A program made the translations under genes and the position numbers. A stretch of 64,000 bases of DNA from Ctena decussata (Eukaryota > Mollusca > Bivalvia > Lucinida > Lucinidae), in the NCBI GenBank assembly GCA_963989385.1, contig OZ022499.1, positions 53,991,757 through 54,055,756 on the forward strand, read 5' to 3'. The notes under the pieces are model-generated. The model did no database searches and had not been told where the DNA came from. It was given only the letters and a program-made list of their open reading frames with translations. Shown piece by piece: positions 45,720-57,521 of this stretch (position 1 is its first letter; every line of letters begins with the position of its first letter).

Positions 45720-46135
45720 ACCTTAGAAAGTTTAGTTTAATAGAGTTTATTGGTCATCAAGTCAAATCGGGTCATAAGTTCTATCAAAAGTCCTTAGATA
45801 TTGATTGCGCGCTGCCTGTTGTCTTATGACGTCATCATGTCGTGAGCAGCTGGTCGATACATTTCAAAACAAATAGAACTTCAATGATGTTCACATATTT
45901 TTACGATGCCAACGGGAAAGAAGCAAGTTTTAAAGGAAAATGTACCAAGCTTTGGATAACTAACAACTGCTGTATGACATTTGGGATGGCTTTAGGTTCT
46001 TGCTCTGCATGGAAATGATTGCAGATCGAGGTGTTTGGTTTCTTTTCATGAATTTCCATCTCCTCCGCATTCTACATCGACCATGTGGTCTTTAAAATGG
46101 TCGCTTTTCCGAAATATCGAGGTCGAATCGGACGA
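45720..46135. other. Unassigned sequence inside the bounded segment
   Basis: No domain is recognised. A perfect TGACGTCA lies at 45827-45834, and a YY1-like GATGGCGGCCATCTTG lies near 46134, just inside the right arm. Confidence 0.35.
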
Positions 46136-46399
46136 TGGCGGCCATCTTGAATTGCTTAATGACGGTTTAAAGATACCCCCAGACCATCATTAAGTTAATG
46201 AAGAGATAATGACGAAGTCGCGTCATTAAAAGTTTCATACAACCGAATTTAATAACGCATTAATTAATGGCGGTTTAATGACGGTTTAATTTGTCATTAA
46301 AGTTTGATACAACCGGGTCCAGATGACCAGGTCGTTTAATAACTATGACTCTTCTTTGTTCTGTAACAGCTCTTTTTCGTTTCATAACATCCTTGATAA

Positions 46400-47240
46400 C
46401 ATAGTTAACCAACTGTGATAAAAAGTGATGACAGAACTCAAACTGTATCCAAAACACCAATTGTCAATCGAGAACCCATCTCCGTTTATTGGTTTACTCA
46501 TAATTAAGGTAGACGAATGGTGAATAAAGATATTGGTGGGGCATTCATTTCATTATACCAGCTGAATAACCCAAAGGGCTATAAAACATTTGGATAAGAA
46601 AAGAAAAATTTTCACCGTTTTGTTTTTCTAAAAAACAAACTTTTGTATTTATACATACCTTTTTTTACACATTTTCCATTAAAATTCATGTCTCTAGCAC
46701 AAGGATGCACTTTCATTTCTGCAAATCATATCATCTTTAATATAGGGTATTTGAAACAGACTGGTAAGAAAAATTGCAATTATCTTGATTTTAAGTATAT
46801 TTTTGCATTGTTTTTAAAAATGCAAGAAAATTGAATTTCATGAAAAAGGTCATGAAAAATATATTCAGTCGACGGGCATGCTTATGCATATTGTTTTAGT
46901 AAAACTTACATTGTATGATACAGAATAAAACAAAAAAAAAAAAACAAGCATTTCACCGTTTTGTTTCCTAGAAAAACAATGTTTAAGTTCTAAAATATCC
47001 CCAAAAAAGACTGTCCAAGTACTGCACCTGCTGCAAACACAGCCGGTCCTTGCCCTGTTATTTATTTTCCTGTTGTTCCGGGTCTACCATAGATTAATGC
47101 CTCAAAAATGCGCAGATGGAATTGAAATTGTAAAGACCTTGATCATTCTGGTTCCTAAGGAACAGTCTGATCACGGTTTCCACTGTTTATACAGATGTAT
47201 CTGCCCGAAAACTTAGGATCTTTATGGTAGGCATTGTAAG
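46400..47240. other. No recognised feature
   Basis: Nothing is supported. Confidence 0.4.
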
Positions 47241-47245
47241 TGTGT

Positions 47246-47884
47246 ATATGTTCTGCGCAAAGTAAGAATCGGTACAATTCCGGAATTGTCCTGCGCAAAG
47301 TAGGAATTCTCACTTTGTGTTGCAATTCCGGAATTGTACCGGTACAATTCTAGAATTGCGCAAGGGATTTGGTGGTTTATATCGAACAGGTAAATATTTC
47401 TGGGCAAAACTGGAAGTAACAGGGTAATGGTTTTGAAATGAGGAATCTGTATTTTTGACAAAATTACGGCCTTGTTAAACTTAGCAGTTTCTCGGGAATG
47501 ATATATGATTTCAAATTCTGATACCTTTTTCCAGTGTTTGAGCAGTTGATTTGAAACTTGTACATATGTTGCAGAAATAATTAGATGTGCCTTTTGAAGA
47601 GGAAAATATTACTAAATTGTCAAAATTACGATTTTTTTCAAACTCAGAAATTTATAGGTATGGTTAAACGGCCGTATCAAACAAATAAATGCAAACATAT
47701 ATTTGTTATACGCACTACATCTAATTATTCTCACCTTGTCCCGATTCTCACTTTGCGCAGAGACAATTCCGGAATTGTCTTGCGCAAGGTAAGAATTCCC
47801 ACTTTGCGCAAGAAAGTGAGAATTCCTACTTTGCGCAGGACAATTCCGGAATTGTACCGATTCCTACTTTGCGCAGAACATATA
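47246..47884. mobile_element. Palindrome-rich MITE
   Basis: The ends ATATGTTCTGCGCAAAGTA and TACTTTGCGCAGAACATAT are inverted and continue inward for about 75 bp with few mismatches. Within and near the arms, ACAATTCCGGAATTGT or a near match recurs four times, separated by TGCGCAAAGTA(G/A)GAAT. At 47322-47359 two such palindromes join through ACCGGT into one 38-bp palindrome with a single mismatched pair of positions. TATA flanks both sides. It has no coding capacity. Confidence 0.85.
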
Positions 47885-47889
47885 TATTC

Positions 47890-48475
47890 CATAGTTGATT
47901 GATTCACCATGAACAATAACTCTATTATGTGTTTTAATAAGTTGATACAGAGTTATTGTGTATCTAAATACCTTAAGTGCATTTTCTCAGCTCAAACCCG
48001 TGGTCTAGTCTTACAGTTGTAAGCTCCATAAATTGTGAAGTCCAGTTTTGCTGTTTTAACACCCCCACCGCATATATCAAAGTCATCGTGAAAACTGGTG
48101 CAATATTCAGGAACTGATAAATCAAAGGCCACATCCCACCTACGAAACCCAAAGGAAAATAGTTACATGTACACAAAGCAACAACACGTCACTTAGTAAG
48201 ATAGCACGTGTAAATAAGCAGCCCTTTGCAATTCTGCCCCATCCAGTTGATATTGTAATAAGCTTATGATCAGTCATATCTTCCAGTACATATATTGATA
48301 CTATGCAGACTGGAAGTAGGTGTAAAATGTCAAATAACTTTTTTTTGTATCCAAAACTGAAGTTTAAATAATTAAATATTTTTCTCGAAGAAGGTAATTT
48401 ACCATAATTATAAATAATCCTATACCTATTATGCAGCATAAGTTTAGGAGCCACTGTCTGTTGGCGTCTAATACA
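47890..48475. other. No recognised feature
   Basis: Nothing is supported; a 104-codon minus ORF at 48140-48454 has no domain. Confidence 0.35.
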
Positions 48476-48487
48476 TGTAGACTGTAA

Positions 48488-48853
48488 CAGAGCTCCAGAT
48501 AAGAGGGAGAATTTGATAATAATTAAGGATAATATTTCTTGTTTCTCATTGTAACCATATAGTGTGACCCCTCATCTGAACCGACTCGTCGAGACGGTTC
48601 AGATGAGGGGTCACAACATATGTTTTATGCAGAATTAACAAAAACTCTCCCTGATTATCACCAAAGCAGAGCTCTAGATAAGAGGGAGTATTTGATGATA
48701 ATTAAGGATAATTTTTCTTGTTCCTCATTGTAACCATATGTTGTGACCCCTCATCTGAACCGTCTTGTCGAAACGGTAACATATGTTTTTATGCAGAATT
48801 AACAACAAATTATCCCTAATTATCACCGAATACCCCCTCTTATCTAGAGCTAT
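48488..48853. mobile_element. Tandem hAT-like MITE
   Basis: The 8-bp repeat GACTGTAA flanks it on both sides (48480-48487 and 48854-48861). The left end CAGAGCTCCAGATAAGAGGG and right end CCCTCTTATCTAGAGCTAT are inverted. An 8-bp duplication and a CAG start fit the hAT superfamily. A second internal copy of the left half starts near 48666, 178 bp on. The first unit has a full hairpin, gtgacccctcatctgaacc with its complement; the second lacks one arm. Confidence 0.8.
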
Positions 48854-48864
48854 GACTGTAAGAT

Positions 48865-50280
48865 CATCAAAACTGGTTTCTTTCACAGCTTTTCAAGTCA
48901 CCGGGTTTAGGTTAATAATATCATTTGCTCTGTTGCTTGTTATTTATTATGCCTTTCGAAAACATGGATTATTTACAGCTTACGATGCCGTTTCGAAATG
49001 AGTTTAGATATTAAATCCAATATTTTTCTGATAAACATTCAGGCCAGAATCTGGTGTCCACATGGCTTTATAAGACAAATAAATTACGTTTTTGCCGCTG
49101 GCTTGACATACGCTTTAATGAAAATAAAATCTGCTGCTAGATATCTTTGAACCAGAAATAAACATTATTTCCCTTAAAGTACAAACAAACTACATGTATA
49201 AACAGACATTAAGTTTTGCACTAAGATTACAAAAGAACAGGTGGTTACACATGTAAAATTGCATTTCGTTTCTAATCAAATGACAGTTACATGAGGTGGA
49301 AAGTAGCAGAAAATCAAAGCACTTTTCCCATGTATGACTCGCCTGTATTTCGCAAAAAAAAATCGGAGTATCTCTCTCTCAAAATGAGTTAAATGGTTAG
49401 CAAGCGCTGCTTTGCTACGTCCGGATTTAAGCATCCTCTATGTCAGACATTTTGATCTTGTCCATGTTGTTTCAAGAGTACCTTGTCCACTGCTCATAGA
49501 AAAATACCTTCTCGACTGAATACTTCAGCAAAGTCTATATACAAAACATAGCAGCTTCAGGGAACTTAATAACATAAAAGTCTATGTAATATCACAATTA
49601 ACTCAGCCTATAGAAACGAAAAGAGAGGGAATACAAAAAAAGGCCAGAAAATATATTCAGTCATTCAAGTTTAGTGACTAAAATGATAATCATCACAGCA
49701 CCGCAACTACATTGAAATGTAACCTGGGGAGCAGAGATTGTCATCATAATGACAAAGGAAATACTACTACTACTACTAATAATAATAGTATTGATGATAA
49801 TACTATATTCAAGAAGCGTATAAGCAATAAGCCTATTTTCACACAAAATGTTGGACCAATTTTTATTCAAGTTTGGCACATCATAGTGTCACCACAAATG
49901 AGCAAACCACAAATAGCTCCACCCAGAACTACTAAAGGTTATCTGCTAAAAAGCGTTTGGCACAATTGTTTTTGAAATTATGAGAAACCCAAATTTTAAA
50001 CTAGATCGAACGATCCGACCTTCACAGCGTTTGGTAATTTCTGGAAAAAAGAAAAAAAAAACTCTGTCAAGTAATTTCTGGAAATAAAGGAGAAGATAAA
50101 CAGAGTCAATATATAAAAAAAAGAAGCAGAAGAGAAAGCCAGCAGTTTAGTTATTTCTGAAAAAAAATAAGCGAAAGATGAAGTCAGCAGTTCCGTAAAA
50201 TCTTTAAATTTTGATTACTCTGTAAATGTCCCCAAATTTCACAGTTTGATTTTACAATGCAGTAAAGCGTCCAGAAGATG
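48865..50280. other. No recognised feature
   Basis: A short actactactactaataataa microsatellite lies at 49763-49790. Nothing else is supported. Confidence 0.4.
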
Positions 50281-50284
50281 CAGA

Positions 50285-50372
50285 TGGAATGGCAAACAGT
50301 GTAGGCCCTGATAAGACAGCTTTGGGTGCAGTCTGATCTGGGTCTGCACTGTTTTCTCGGACCTACTAGTCC
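50285..50372. mobile_element. Degenerate small hairpin MITE (gcaaacagtgta type)
   Basis: ggcaaacagtgtaggccctg and gatctgggtctgcactgttt form a poor inverted pair. It is similar in layout to 21590-21670. Confidence 0.4.
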
Positions 50373-50766
50373 CGATGCTTGAAGTTTCTAAGGTAAACGT
50401 AGTTCGGCGAACATACCAGAAAAAACAACAAAAAACAGGACGATATGAATATTTGCTCTTTTGCACGTACAAATATTTAAAAAAATATTTTTATGCTCTG
50501 AGGATCATATTACGTTTATACAGCATATACAGTTTCCTTTTATTATCCAATTAGGATACAGTACTCAGAATGTAAACAGCCTGGACCATTTTTAGCGATG
50601 GGCAAGACTGTAGCTTGATTATAAAATATTCAGCCTTGTAAAAGATGGATGGTATATGACGCGATTTCACGTCCTTTTAAACAGTATTTATTTCAGTCAT
50701 ATCAGGACGATGGGTGGATGATAATGAAAGGCTGTGTGCAATGGAACTCCGTTTACGATTAAAAGT

Positions 50767-50834
50767 TGGAGCTAGAACCCGGGACCTCTAGATTAGCAGG
50801 CCAGCGCTTAGCCCACTGAACCACCAGGGCTCCC
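50767..50834 (-). mobile_element. tRNA-Ser-like SINE head or tRNA pseudogene
   Basis: The minus strand reads GGAGCCCTGGTGGTTCAGTG, with an A-box-like element, a gctggcctgctaatc anticodon arm, and gaggtcccgggttctagctcc with a B-box-like element. The first and last bases pair (GGAGC with GCTCC). It is about 68 nt with no long variable arm, so a functional tRNA is unlikely. Confidence 0.5.
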
Positions 50835-50859
50835 CTGGGAAAAGAAGAAGGTTAACGGA

Positions 50860-51000
50860 ATTTCATGCTCGAAGTGTAGCAGTACAGTCGCCGCTTAGCA
50901 AAGAAAATGTTGAAGGTTCGAATCCTGTTGGCTTATGTATCAACTCGCAAGCTTAGCCATCCACCCATCGAGCCACCTCAACCCCTAAGACCCTCAACAG
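50860..51000. mobile_element. SINE-like segment with perfect B box
   Basis: GGTTCGAATCC lies at 50915-50925 on the plus strand. On the minus strand an A-box-like TGGCTCGATGGGTGG lies near 50975. The two do not form a single tRNA, so I read this as two decayed tRNA-derived pieces. Confidence 0.35.
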
Positions 51001-51004
51001 GCAA

Positions 51005-52815
51005 CATGGCAGGGCATCAAGAAGGAGCTCAACTCTACCTAATAGATATATAGTCAAAGAAGATATTATTAGAAATTATGAACTCTCAGAATAAGACAAT
51101 TTCTGAAGTGTCTATGTTGTTTCAATAGCATTAATGAAAATTGCAAGAAAAGCTATTCCTGTAAAGAAATAGGACAGTGACAACAGCTGTTGAAAGTTCC
51201 CGAAAATAGGCTTTAATTTGATGAAACTTTTATACGTTGGATAACACTGTAAACCACCTTTATACTGCACAAGGCCTGTCCAGGTACCCCATCCTCTCAA
51301 GATTCAAGTCCAGAGATGCCTACATGTACCAAAATTCCAACAGATCAAAATAAAATGTGTACCAAATTAGTCCTTGTGTTCTTACTAACAAATTTAATAT
51401 CCATAACATATGTTTATTTTGTCTATGATTGGAGATGTGTGCATTTTTATGTTAAGAAACTCGGCAAAAATGTTACAAATGCTGCCAGTTTTGTAACAAA
51501 AAGTTAACAATAAACATAGAGCTCAGTCTCAGGCACATTTAAATTTTCAAGGTATTTTAATATATTTAAACTTTGTCTGTACACAAAATATGAAATTTGC
51601 TGGAGGTCGGGATTATATATTTTGAAAGCCGCCAAGGCTACCCGGTAAAATTCGTCATTTGTCCAAATCTGCTGTGGGTATGGGTATATTCAAGATGAAA
51701 ACCAAATATTTTATGCAAGAACTAGTTTATTTTGTTTTTGCTGTTACATTCCAGGTTGGAACTTTCCTATGTATTCTTTTTTATTATCTAAATAGAACTT
51801 TTGAAAAACGAATTTTCTGGGGTCAAATATGGGCCTTTATCATAGGAGATAAAAGTGTGACGCCACTGATAAAACCTTTGGGGGATTGCCCGAGTACCTG
51901 TTGGCAGAAAGATTCATATAGTATTATAGTATACAGCTAATAAGCATGATTGTTTGTGTAAAATATGAATTTAAAACAGCAAAATTTTAATGTTTTAGAC
52001 AGATAATATATAAGGCTTACATTTTCTTTAATGAAGTTGAATTTCATATTTTTTTTACGTGGTAAGATGCTTCAAAAGATATATATTTTTTCCCTTTTCC
52101 ATCACACATATTCATAGCGCAAATTCATAAATGTCTAGCTGATGTAGCGTGTAAAAAGGGAAACGGAAAATACAACGAATGAACGAAAGGACAAACAAAC
52201 CATTAGATGAATGAATGACGGAATTAATGGCAGTGAATAGTTGATGAATGACTCGGATGCATATCTTTTTCTTTAATATTTCTTAGTTCAAGGTTTTGAG
52301 CTTCATGTAAATTTCAAAAAGTACTGTTGGCTTAGCTCTATTATAGAATTTTATAAACAAATAAAAAGTATCTGAGTCTGTATCCTATTTTAACTTTCTG
52401 AATTAAAAATATTTGTTTCCTGTTGTATAATAGTATCTTCGCTGTCTTCAGTGGATCCTTTGATTAAGGGCGTCTTATCCTAATTAAACAAAAAACGCCG
52501 CTGGTGTCCTGTGGTGACAATTTGAAATAAACGTGTAATCCAAAATAAACTGGTGGTGTGCCGAGTGCGGCTAATTATCCGTTATAGCTTCCTTTATTTT
52601 ATTTTTTCTTTCTGTCTTTTTTTACATTTTTTTTCATTTTTTTCTATTTTATTTTATTTTTTTTTTTGAAACCGAATCCTCCGGCTAAATGTCGGCGTTG
52701 CATCGGCGTCATTTACAGAATAGACCAGACTGAAACTTTCACTGATAATTGAGTATATGTATTAATTTGTTAAGCATAATTGTGTTAAACATATAAATAT
52801 ATTTAAGAAATAGAT
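51005..52815. other. No recognised feature
   Basis: Short ORFs up to 96 codons have no recognised domain. A T-rich stretch lies at 52590-52668. Confidence 0.4.
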
Positions 52816-52820
52816 CAGCC

Positions 52821-52962
52821 CTAGCAGTGAATTGTTGAGTAATAATTCACTGTTTGGAGGTCAGTTGTAAAGTAGAACGTAACACGAGCGCGGAGCGCGA
52901 GTGATATATCTACTTACAACTGACCGACAAACAGTGAATTATTACTCAACAATTCAATGCTA
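52821..52962. repeat. Hairpin with ~60-bp arms
   Basis: CTAGCAGTGAATTGTTGAG pairs with CTCAACAATTCAATGCTAG, continuing through aataattcactgttt and gtcagttgtaa. The GC-rich apex is acgagcgcggagcgcgagt. Related short pieces (aaacagtgaattgttg at 53215-53230) suggest the full element runs to about 53240. Confidence 0.85.
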
Positions 52963-53249
52963 GAGCGGAACTATTTCGATTCTAACACTCAAAAACGCTG
53001 ATTTCTTTTTTTTCATTTTCATTCAAATTCTCCCAACCATCTTGCCAGCGCGTTCACGTTCCCGCTAACATTCTAAACTGTATCTAAAATAAATGTACAC
53101 TTTTATGGCGCTTTTAGAAAGAAAAAGCGACGTTACACCGTCTAACGTCTCAAAACGTCACAAAATTACGTCAGTATTGCCAGTGACGTCAGCAATTAGA
53201 CTCACGCGCTCCGAAACAGTGAATTGTTGCAGAATAAAACACGGAAACT

Positions 53250-54245
53250 TTCCATTGCTTCTATAGGCGCACTGTGTTAGAATAAACTACATGTAATACA
53301 ATGTTTTAGCAGCGTGGTCTTTTTATTAAATTAAAATATTATACTTTATTTCGTTAAGCATCACATAAAAATCTGTCATCAGAATGTGCAGGACGTACAT
53401 TCAGAGAGAGAGAGAAAGAGAGAGATAGAAAAGTTTTTTCCGTATGTATCAATTATTGCTATGTCTTACATAGAGTTTCTAGACCAATGTTTTATCTATT
53501 CGTACATGTAGCATCTTCGTTTAGATTTCACGAGCTCGGAGTAAATCATCGTTTGAAAATTATTATTAATCTCAATAATATTCTTTTCGAAAGAGAGAAA
53601 GTTCTTTATTTAAATCTCTAAATTGTTTATAAAATTTTAAGAAATCGCAGCCATCGATAGATATTTTTTTTATTATTTTTTTTTTATTTTTTTTTGTCCT
53701 TAAACCCGATTGACATTTTATAGTAATTCCACTTAAGTTCTCTTAGATAAGTCCGGTTAAGTTGATGGGTATACCCAAATACGCGTTTTACTTGATAAAT
53801 TCAATTTTTTTAATGATTTCATTTTCGTATGACAGGTGACTCAGACCTTATTTCCAATTGTTTTAAATCGGTAGCTATTTATCCGCACTTATTTTAATTA
53901 TCTTTTACGCATTTAGCGATTACACTTAAGACTATCCTATAGAAAAACACTGTCCGCTGCTAATCTTTGGCCAACCAAGCTACCCACGTGGTCATCCGAT
54001 GACGTCACTACGGGGTTTCCCGTTACCTTCTATACCAGGTACTTTGTAGAACATCACGTTGCTATTGTCGAGATATGCAAATTCCGTGCGTTGATGACGT
54101 CGAATGTAAACTACTGCTTCTGTCACCGTCCACTTCAAAATAGTCCCGAGAAAAATTTACAATATACTTGCATTTTCATTCTGAATAATATATCTTTACC
54201 CGTGAATTATTGCTGATTGACACGTGTTGTCGGGCACAGGCAAAT
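53250..54245. other. No recognised feature
   Basis: A GAGAGAGAGAAAGAGAGAGA run lies at 53405-53428, with T-rich sequence at 53665-53698. Nothing else is supported. Confidence 0.4.
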
Positions 54246-54250
54246 ATTTG

Positions 54251-54418
54251 AATTCACTCCGGCTTCGCCGTCGTGAATGAATATCTCGCGGGCAGATGTG
54301 AATATTATTTCACTTTGGCTTCGCCGTCGTGAATGAATATCTCGCGGGCAGATGCGAATATTAATTCACTTTGGCTCCGCCGTCGTGAATGAATATTTTG
54401 CGATCTGCCCTCCAACAA
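54251..54418 (+). repeat. Three-copy 56-bp tandem repeat
   Basis: ttcact(cc/tt)ggcttcgccgtc starts three units 56 bp apart (54255, 54311, 54367 for 'cact'). Each ends tcgcgggcagatg(t/c)gaatat. The attcac...gtgaat pair in each unit can form a short hairpin. Confidence 0.9.
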
Positions 54419-54424
54419 CGTTTT

Positions 54425-55070
54425 AATCAGCGATGATTCATGTATAAGGACAAATTATGTGTTACGTTAACCAGGATTCGTGCTGGTTGAATAACCCTTC
54501 TGGTATCCAACTTTGCAGTATTCGTTCAGAATTTCATCTTTTTGAACGTGTGTATCTATCATCGAATCCGGTGAAATTAGAAGTGAAGTTCCAAAAGATT
54601 TAATTTTCTTGCTCTTAGAACAGGACATGTTATTCAACTGTATTATGTGCATAGGTGCTGGGCTAAAAATACAGTCCCTCTTATTTTGTGATCTGAGTGA
54701 ACAAAGTGATTTGACTTGACTTGGCAGATCTTTAAATCTAATACAAGAATTGTTGAAATATTTATATGCATATCCTTTTAACTAACTGAAATGAAGAAAA
54801 CCTTTACACAATTTCAAAATTATCATTCATATAAAAGTGATCTAAACACTATACGTCTTTATTTAAACGAACAGAAAAGACCATATTCAGCATGTACAAA
54901 TCCACAGGCTGGTCCTGGACCTTGTAAGTTGCTTATTTCAGTCGGCTGCGTAGATATAATGTACAAAACTGATTGGTGTGTGCTAAAATGTCATGCATAA
55001 ACATTAACTATCCAAGTCATCCAGAGCTTTTTGCACCCTAATCATTATTTTTCAGTATAGATTCCCCATG
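54425..55070. other. No recognised feature
   Basis: Nothing is supported. Confidence 0.4.
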
Positions 55071-55075
55071 AAGGT

Positions 55076-55355
55076 CAAACACACGCGTAAAGGGAAGAGT
55101 GTTTTGTTATGGATTAAATCGCATATATGTCAAATCTAAATAATCATTTAGTAGAAACTATGTTGGAAGTCTTTTCGACGTCGTACGGCAAGGCTACATG
55201 ATTCATTCCCTTTTCAAACACACGCGTAAAGGGAAGAGTGATTCGTTATGGATTAAATCGCATATATGTCGAATCTAAATAATCATTTAGTAGAAACAAT
55301 GTTGGAAGTCTTTTCGACGTCGTACGGCAAGACTAAATGATTCATTCCCTTTTCA
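55076..55355 (+). repeat. Two-copy 139-bp tandem duplication
   Basis: aaacacacgcgtaaagggaa starts both units; cattcccttttcaa ends both. They differ at about 8 positions, so the duplication is recent. Confidence 0.93.
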
Positions 55356-55359
55356 AGTA

Positions 55360-56425
55360 TTTTTTTCCGCACGAATGAGGTGTTTTGAAAATTCGGGGGA
55401 TTATTATTATCTTTTTTTTTTGTTGCTGTTGACGTATTTGTAGGTGTTTTGACAATTAGGGACTTTTTTTCCAATTTCTTTTTTTTCCTTTTTTTTTGTT
55501 GTTGACATTTAACATTGTTAGACTTAGTTTTTGTTTCTGAGTTGTAACAAGTAATTTCTATGGGTCTAAAACCCTATTTGAAGAAAATCTTGTTATTTAC
55601 CAGTGTGTGTGGGTTTTTTGGTGATGATGACAGACGATAGTCCAGACATCATTATCTGCTTAGATGCGTTACCTGTATTTGACAGGTTGCACATCAAAGC
55701 AGGGAAACTAAGATAAAAAGGTCCGATTTTTTTATGCAACGGGTTATACATTTAGCAATTAAGGTCTGTATTTAGGTCATTCATTCAAACATTTTTGTCA
55801 TAAATTCACGCTAAATACATGTACGTTGCAATACGCAGCGATGATTTTCTTCTTGTTACGTCTGATTTGCATTTAACTTGCAAAACCATAGTTATACTTT
55901 CAGCAAAACGGCAAGCAATTCCCCTTATCCAGCAGACTTTTACATGGTAAGTGCGCAGTATTTATGATTGGGAAGTTAGGTCACGAGGAGAGGAGGGGTA
56001 CTCAGTTATTCAAAGAAGAAAATGATCAAGGTCCAGGTTTGTCATTTCAGTTATCCATTTTCTGCACTGAAATAGCGCTTGAAACTTATCAATTCCTACA
56101 GGTATATAAATGAAAATTTACAGTCGACTGTCGCATGGTTAAGTTGTCACCGCTCACTGTGTTCTCGTGCAGGTATCTTTCGATAGTCGTACGGCGTGTC
56201 AGGTGTTTTGACATACTGCTCAATAGACAAGTAGTTTAAACTGTTTTTCTCAACGATGCTTTACTTTTTTTCATAAGAAAGTGTTTTTTGTGTCATTCGG
56301 CAGTTTGCCTTATTTTGTACTTTATGTAAGGAGTAGTTGCACAGGTTAATTGTACATAAACATATTGTTGTTCTGCTTGACATCATATTTTCACTAATTT
56401 CCTATTCATCCTGCATTTATCGTTT
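55360..56425. other. No recognised feature
   Basis: Nothing is supported. Confidence 0.4.
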
Positions 56426-56427
56426 TT

Positions 56428-57291
56428 ATGCCCCCGTGACGATAGTCAGGGGGCATTAAGATTTGCTCCTGTCTGTCCGTCCGTCCATCCGTCCGTCAGT
56501 CTGTCCGTCCGTTCGTCACACTTTACGGTATAGAGTTTGTGTAATCAACTCCTCCCACAGTTTTCAGTGGATCTTTTTCAAACTTCGCATACATGTTGTG
56601 GACATATTGAAGATGTGCATGTGGGTTTTTGTTGGAGCTAGAATTAATTTTGAATTTTGACAGAATTACGGCCTTTTGAACTTAGTCATTTTAGGCAAAT
56701 TTTTGCATTGTAGGGTATGTAGTTTGTGTAATCAACTCCTCCCACAGTTTTCAATGGATCTTTTCAAACCTTGCACACATGTTGTGGACATATTGAAGAT
56801 GTGCATGTGGGTTTTTGTTGGAGCTAGAATTAATTTTGACAGAATTACGGCCTTTTGAACTTAGTCATTTTAGGCAAATATTTGCATTGTAGGGTATGTA
56901 GTTTGTGTAATCAACTCCTCCCTTAGTTTTCAGTCGATCTTTTTCAAACTTTGCATACATGTTGTGGACATATTGCAGATGTGCATGTGGGTTTTTGTTG
57001 GAACTAGAATTGCTTTTGACAGAATTACGGCCTTTTGAACTTAGTCATTTTAGGCAAATTTTTACATTTGTAGGGTGAGGAGTTTGTGTATTCAACTTCT
57101 CCCTTAGTTTTCAATCGATCTTTTCCAAACTTTGCATACACACTATGGACATATTGGAGATGTGCATGTGAGTTTTTATTGGAGCTAGAATTAATTTTGA
57201 CAGAATTATAGCTCTTTGTAAATAGCATTTGTGCTTGAAAGGTCCTTTAGGGATGTACACATGTCCTGTGACAGGCGCTGCACGGGGGCAT
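56428..57291 (+). mobile_element. CCCCCGTGACGATAG-type element, intact
   Basis: It has perfect 11-bp inverted ends ATGCCCCCGTG (56428-56438) and CACGGGGGCAT (57281-57291), 864 bp. After the left end come ccccgtgacgatagtcaggg (a small hairpin) and a ctgtctgtccgtccgtcc run. Then four ~180-bp units start gtttgtgtaatcaac (56535, 56722, 56901, 57082). It is non-coding. The inverted relative is at 42640-43250. Confidence 0.88.
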
Positions 57292-57521
57292 CATTAGTGT
57301 CTTACAGACACAATTTTCTAGTTTATGTTTTCAATTTACTACCCAAAGGATCCAAATTTCAGGTTTGTTTTCATCGTTCGTTTTATCTAGAAGGAATCCA
57401 ATGACAGATACATGTACAATTACTGATTGTTGGGGCTTAATTGTTAGAGTCAGTTTTTGTGGCTTGTCTGATACTCAATCCATTTGTTCGAAATTTGTTC
57501 GTGTGCACACTCACTGACACA

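Larger units (their letters stand above)
40545..46395. mobile_element. 5.8-kb segment bounded by inverted arms
   Basis: The left arm 40545-40775 and right arm 46140-46395 are inverted homologues. Shared blocks are gagtcatagtta, aaacgacctgg, ggacccggttgtatcaaac, and several ttaatgac/gtcattaa words. This looks like the termini of one large DNA transposon, or two copies of a small element in opposite orientation. No transposase was found between them; the interior holds a MITE, other repeats, a SINE and the satellite array. A PIF/Harbinger-like identity is a guess from the style of the ends. Confidence 0.6.
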
